This document shows, piece by piece, positions 62,329 to 64,000 of a stretch of DNA of 64,000 bases; position 1 is the first letter of the stretch; every line of letters starts with the position of its first letter. The stretch spans positions 186,001 through 250,000 of the forward strand of contig NZ_JABFMP010000001.1 in the NCBI RefSeq assembly GCF_013359595.1, given 5' to 3'. Under the pieces are notes generated by a model. The model saw only the letters and a list, made by a program, of their open reading frames with translations, did not search any database and was not told where the DNA came from. The position numbers were made by a program, and so were the translations under genes. The DNA comes from Pseudomonas sp. C1C7 (GTDB taxonomy: Bacteria > Pseudomonadota > Gammaproteobacteria > Pseudomonadales > Pseudomonadaceae).

Positions 62329-64000
62329 ATGAGCGACCAGCAGGAATTCCCCGAAGACCCGAGCGAATACGCCGACCCGCAAAACGCCCCCCACCACTCC
62401 CCCGGTAAAGGCCTGGCCCTGCCCGGCCAGAATCTGCCGGACAAGGTCTACATCATCCCGATCCACAACCGACCGTTCTTCCCGGCCCAAGTGCTGCCGG
62501 TCATCGTCAATGAAGAGCCGTGGGCCGAAACCCTGGACCTGGTGGCCAAGTCCGAGCACCACTCCCTGGCCCTGTTCTACATGGACACGCCCCAGGAAGA
62601 CCCGCGCCACTTCGACACCTCGGCCCTGCCGCTGTACGGCACGCTGGTCAAGGTGCACCACGCCAGCCGCGAAAACGGCAAGCTGCAATTCGTCGCCCAG
62701 GGCCTGACCCGCGTACGCCTCAAGACCTGGCTCAAGCACCATCGCCCGCCGTATCTGGTGGAAGTCGAATACCCGCACCAGCCCACCGAGCCGACCGATG
62801 AGGTCAAGGCCTATGGCATGGCGCTGATCAATGCGATCAAGGAATTGCTGCCACTCAATCCGCTGTACAGCGAAGAGCTGAAGAATTACCTCAATCGCTT
62901 CAGCCCCAACGATCCCTCGCCGCTGACCGACTTTGCCGCCGCACTCACCTCGGCTACCGGCAATGAGCTGCAGGAAGTGCTCGATTGCGTGCCGATGCTC
63001 AAGCGCATGGAAAAAGTCCTGCCGATGCTGCGCAAGGAAGTGGAAGTCGCGCGCCTGCAAAAGGAAATCTCCGCCGAGGTGAACCGCAAGATTGGTGAGC
63101 ACCAGCGCGAATTTTTCCTCAAGGAACAACTCAAGGTCATCCAGCAGGAGCTCGGGCTGACCAAGGACGACCGCAGCGCCGACCTCGAACAGTTCGAGCA
63201 GAGGCTGGTGGGGAAAGTCCTGCCGGCGCAGGTGCAAAAACGCCTCGAAGAAGAAATGAACAAGCTGTCGATCCTCGAAACCGGCTCGCCGGAGTATGCG
63301 GTGACCCGCAATTACATCGACTGGGCCACTTCGGTGCCATGGGGCGTGTATGGCGAGGACAAACTCGACCTCAAGCACGCACGCAAGGTGCTGGACAAGC
63401 ACCACGCGGGCCTGGATGACATCAAGGACCGCATCCTCGAATTCCTCGCGGTCGGCGCCTACAAGGGCGAGATCAGCGGCTCCATCGTCTTGCTGGTAGG
63501 CCCGCCGGGCGTGGGCAAGACCAGCGTCGGCAAGTCCATCGCCGAATCCCTGGGGCGGCCGTTTTACCGCTTCAGCCTCGGCGGCATGCGTGACGAGGCC
63601 GAGATCAAGGGCCACCGCCGCACCTACATCGGCGCGCAGCCGGGCAAACTGGTGCAGGCGTTGAAGGACGTCGAAGTGATGAACCCGGTGATCATGCTCG
63701 ACGAGATCGACAAGATGGGCCAGAGCTACCAGGGCGACCCGGCCTCGGCGCTGCTGGAAACCCTCGATCCGGAGCAGAACGTCGAATTCCTCGACCACTA
63801 CCTCGACCTGCGGATGGACCTGTCAAAAGTGCTGTTCGTCTGCACCGCCAACACCCTGGACTCCATTCCCGGCCCGTTGCTCGACCGCATGGAAGTGATT
63901 CGTCTGTCGGGCTATATCACCGAAGAAAAAGTCGCCATCGCCAAACGTCACCTGTGGCCCAAGCTGCTGGAGAAAGCGGGGGTGTCCAAGACCAGCCTGA
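62329..64000 (+). CDS. lon: Lon ATP-dependent protease, second copy type (3' end outside window)
   Basis: The first 557 codons of a Lon protease. It has a hydrophilic N-terminal tail (MSDQQEFPEDPSEYADPQN), then the substrate-recruiting LAN domain (VYIIPIHNRPFFPAQVLPVI, to about 250) and a coiled-coil region (EVARLQKEISAEVNRKIGEH, FFLKEQLKVIQQELG). The AAA+ domain follows, with Walker A GPPGVGKTSVGKSIAESLG near 390-410, Walker B PVIMLDEIDKMGQ near 455, and SKVLFVCTANTLDSIP. The protease domain is outside. The tail and the gcd neighbour indicate the second Lon known in Pseudomonas rather than the clpX-linked one. Confidence 0.94.
   Translation, partial: MSDQQEFPEDPSEYADPQNAPHHSPGKGLALPGQNLPDKVYIIPIHNRPFFPAQVLPVIVNEEPWAETLDLVAKSEHHSLALFYMDTPQEDPRHFDTSALPLYGTLVKVHHASRENGKLQFVAQGLTRVRLKTWLKHHRPPYLVEVEYPHQPTEPTDEVKAYGMALINAIKELLPLNPLYSEELKNYLNRFSPNDPSPLTDFAAALTSATGNELQEVLDCVPMLKRMEKVLPMLRKEVEVARLQKEISAEVNRKIGEHQREFFLKEQLKVIQQELGLTKDDRSADLEQFEQRLVGKVLPAQVQKRLEEEMNKLSILETGSPEYAVTRNYIDWATSVPWGVYGEDKLDLKHARKVLDKHHAGLDDIKDRILEFLAVGAYKGEISGSIVLLVGPPGVGKTSVGKSIAESLGRPFYRFSLGGMRDEAEIKGHRRTYIGAQPGKLVQALKDVEVMNPVIMLDEIDKMGQSYQGDPASALLETLDPEQNVEFLDHYLDLRMDLSKVLFVCTANTLDSIPGPLLDRMEVIRLSGYITEEKVAIAKRHLWPKLLEKAGVSKTSL

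Noticed and set aside
62254..63798. Minus-strand frame opposite lon
   Set aside because: Mirror of the Lon reading frame; the plus strand carries the Lon AAA+ motifs.

Overview
This window looks like chromosome of a fluorescent Pseudomonas (P. fluorescens species complex). It is GC-rich, densely coded and carries several short palindromic REP families between genes. It shows gene orders known from that genus: a complete Wsp surface-sensing cassette, the aatJQMP/aauSR acidic amino acid locus, divergent metE/metR, and gcd next to a second lon gene. No rRNA, tRNA, CRISPR array or intact insertion sequence was seen.

Layout. 1-8061 (minus strand): wspA-B-C-D-E-F and the 5' part of wspR, a chemosensory pathway that controls cyclic-di-GMP. 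8268-19283: a DUF533 gene, then a LysR regulator followed by a polyamine/GABA-type catabolic block (aldehyde dehydrogenase, four-gene YdcSTUV-type ABC importer, second aldehyde dehydrogenase, APC permease). 19284-21442: a small, less GC-rich accessory patch with a BRO-N antirepressor gene behind a structured leader resembling C4 antisense RNA, a decayed antitoxin-like remnant and a 61-residue orphan. 21443-30313: opgD (periplasmic glucan), the aatJQMP glutamate/aspartate importer with a sigma-54 promoter and upstream activator sites, its aauS/aauR two-component system, and glpM. 30445-39008: a lipoprotein pair, a secreted alpha/beta hydrolase and a 1859-residue dermonecrotic-toxin-like (DUF6543) protein. 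39073-49126: metE/metR, a GNAT-LysE-NUDIX cluster, an APC permease, a nitrilase-superfamily amidohydrolase with a divergent LuxR regulator, and a stand-alone glutamate-synthase-like protein. 49160-56951: GtrA/GtrB/GT-C glycosylation genes, an OpgC-like acyltransferase and a large bifunctional penicillin-binding protein. 57133-64000: a YqjI/YqjH-like PadR regulator and siderophore reductase, two small minus-strand genes, gcd (PQQ glucose dehydrogenase) and the first 557 codons of lon.

Themes. Much of the window concerns taking up and oxidising nitrogen-rich compounds (polyamines, GABA, glutamate/aspartate) under likely sigma-54 and Crc/Hfq control, and building or sensing the cell surface (Wsp, OpgC/OpgD, Gtr, PBP). 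The two most unusual regions are the antirepressor/C4-like RNA patch (about 19.6-20.5 kb) and the giant toxin-like gene (33.4-39.0 kb). All functional assignments come from reading motifs, family resemblance and gene context; no database search was run.
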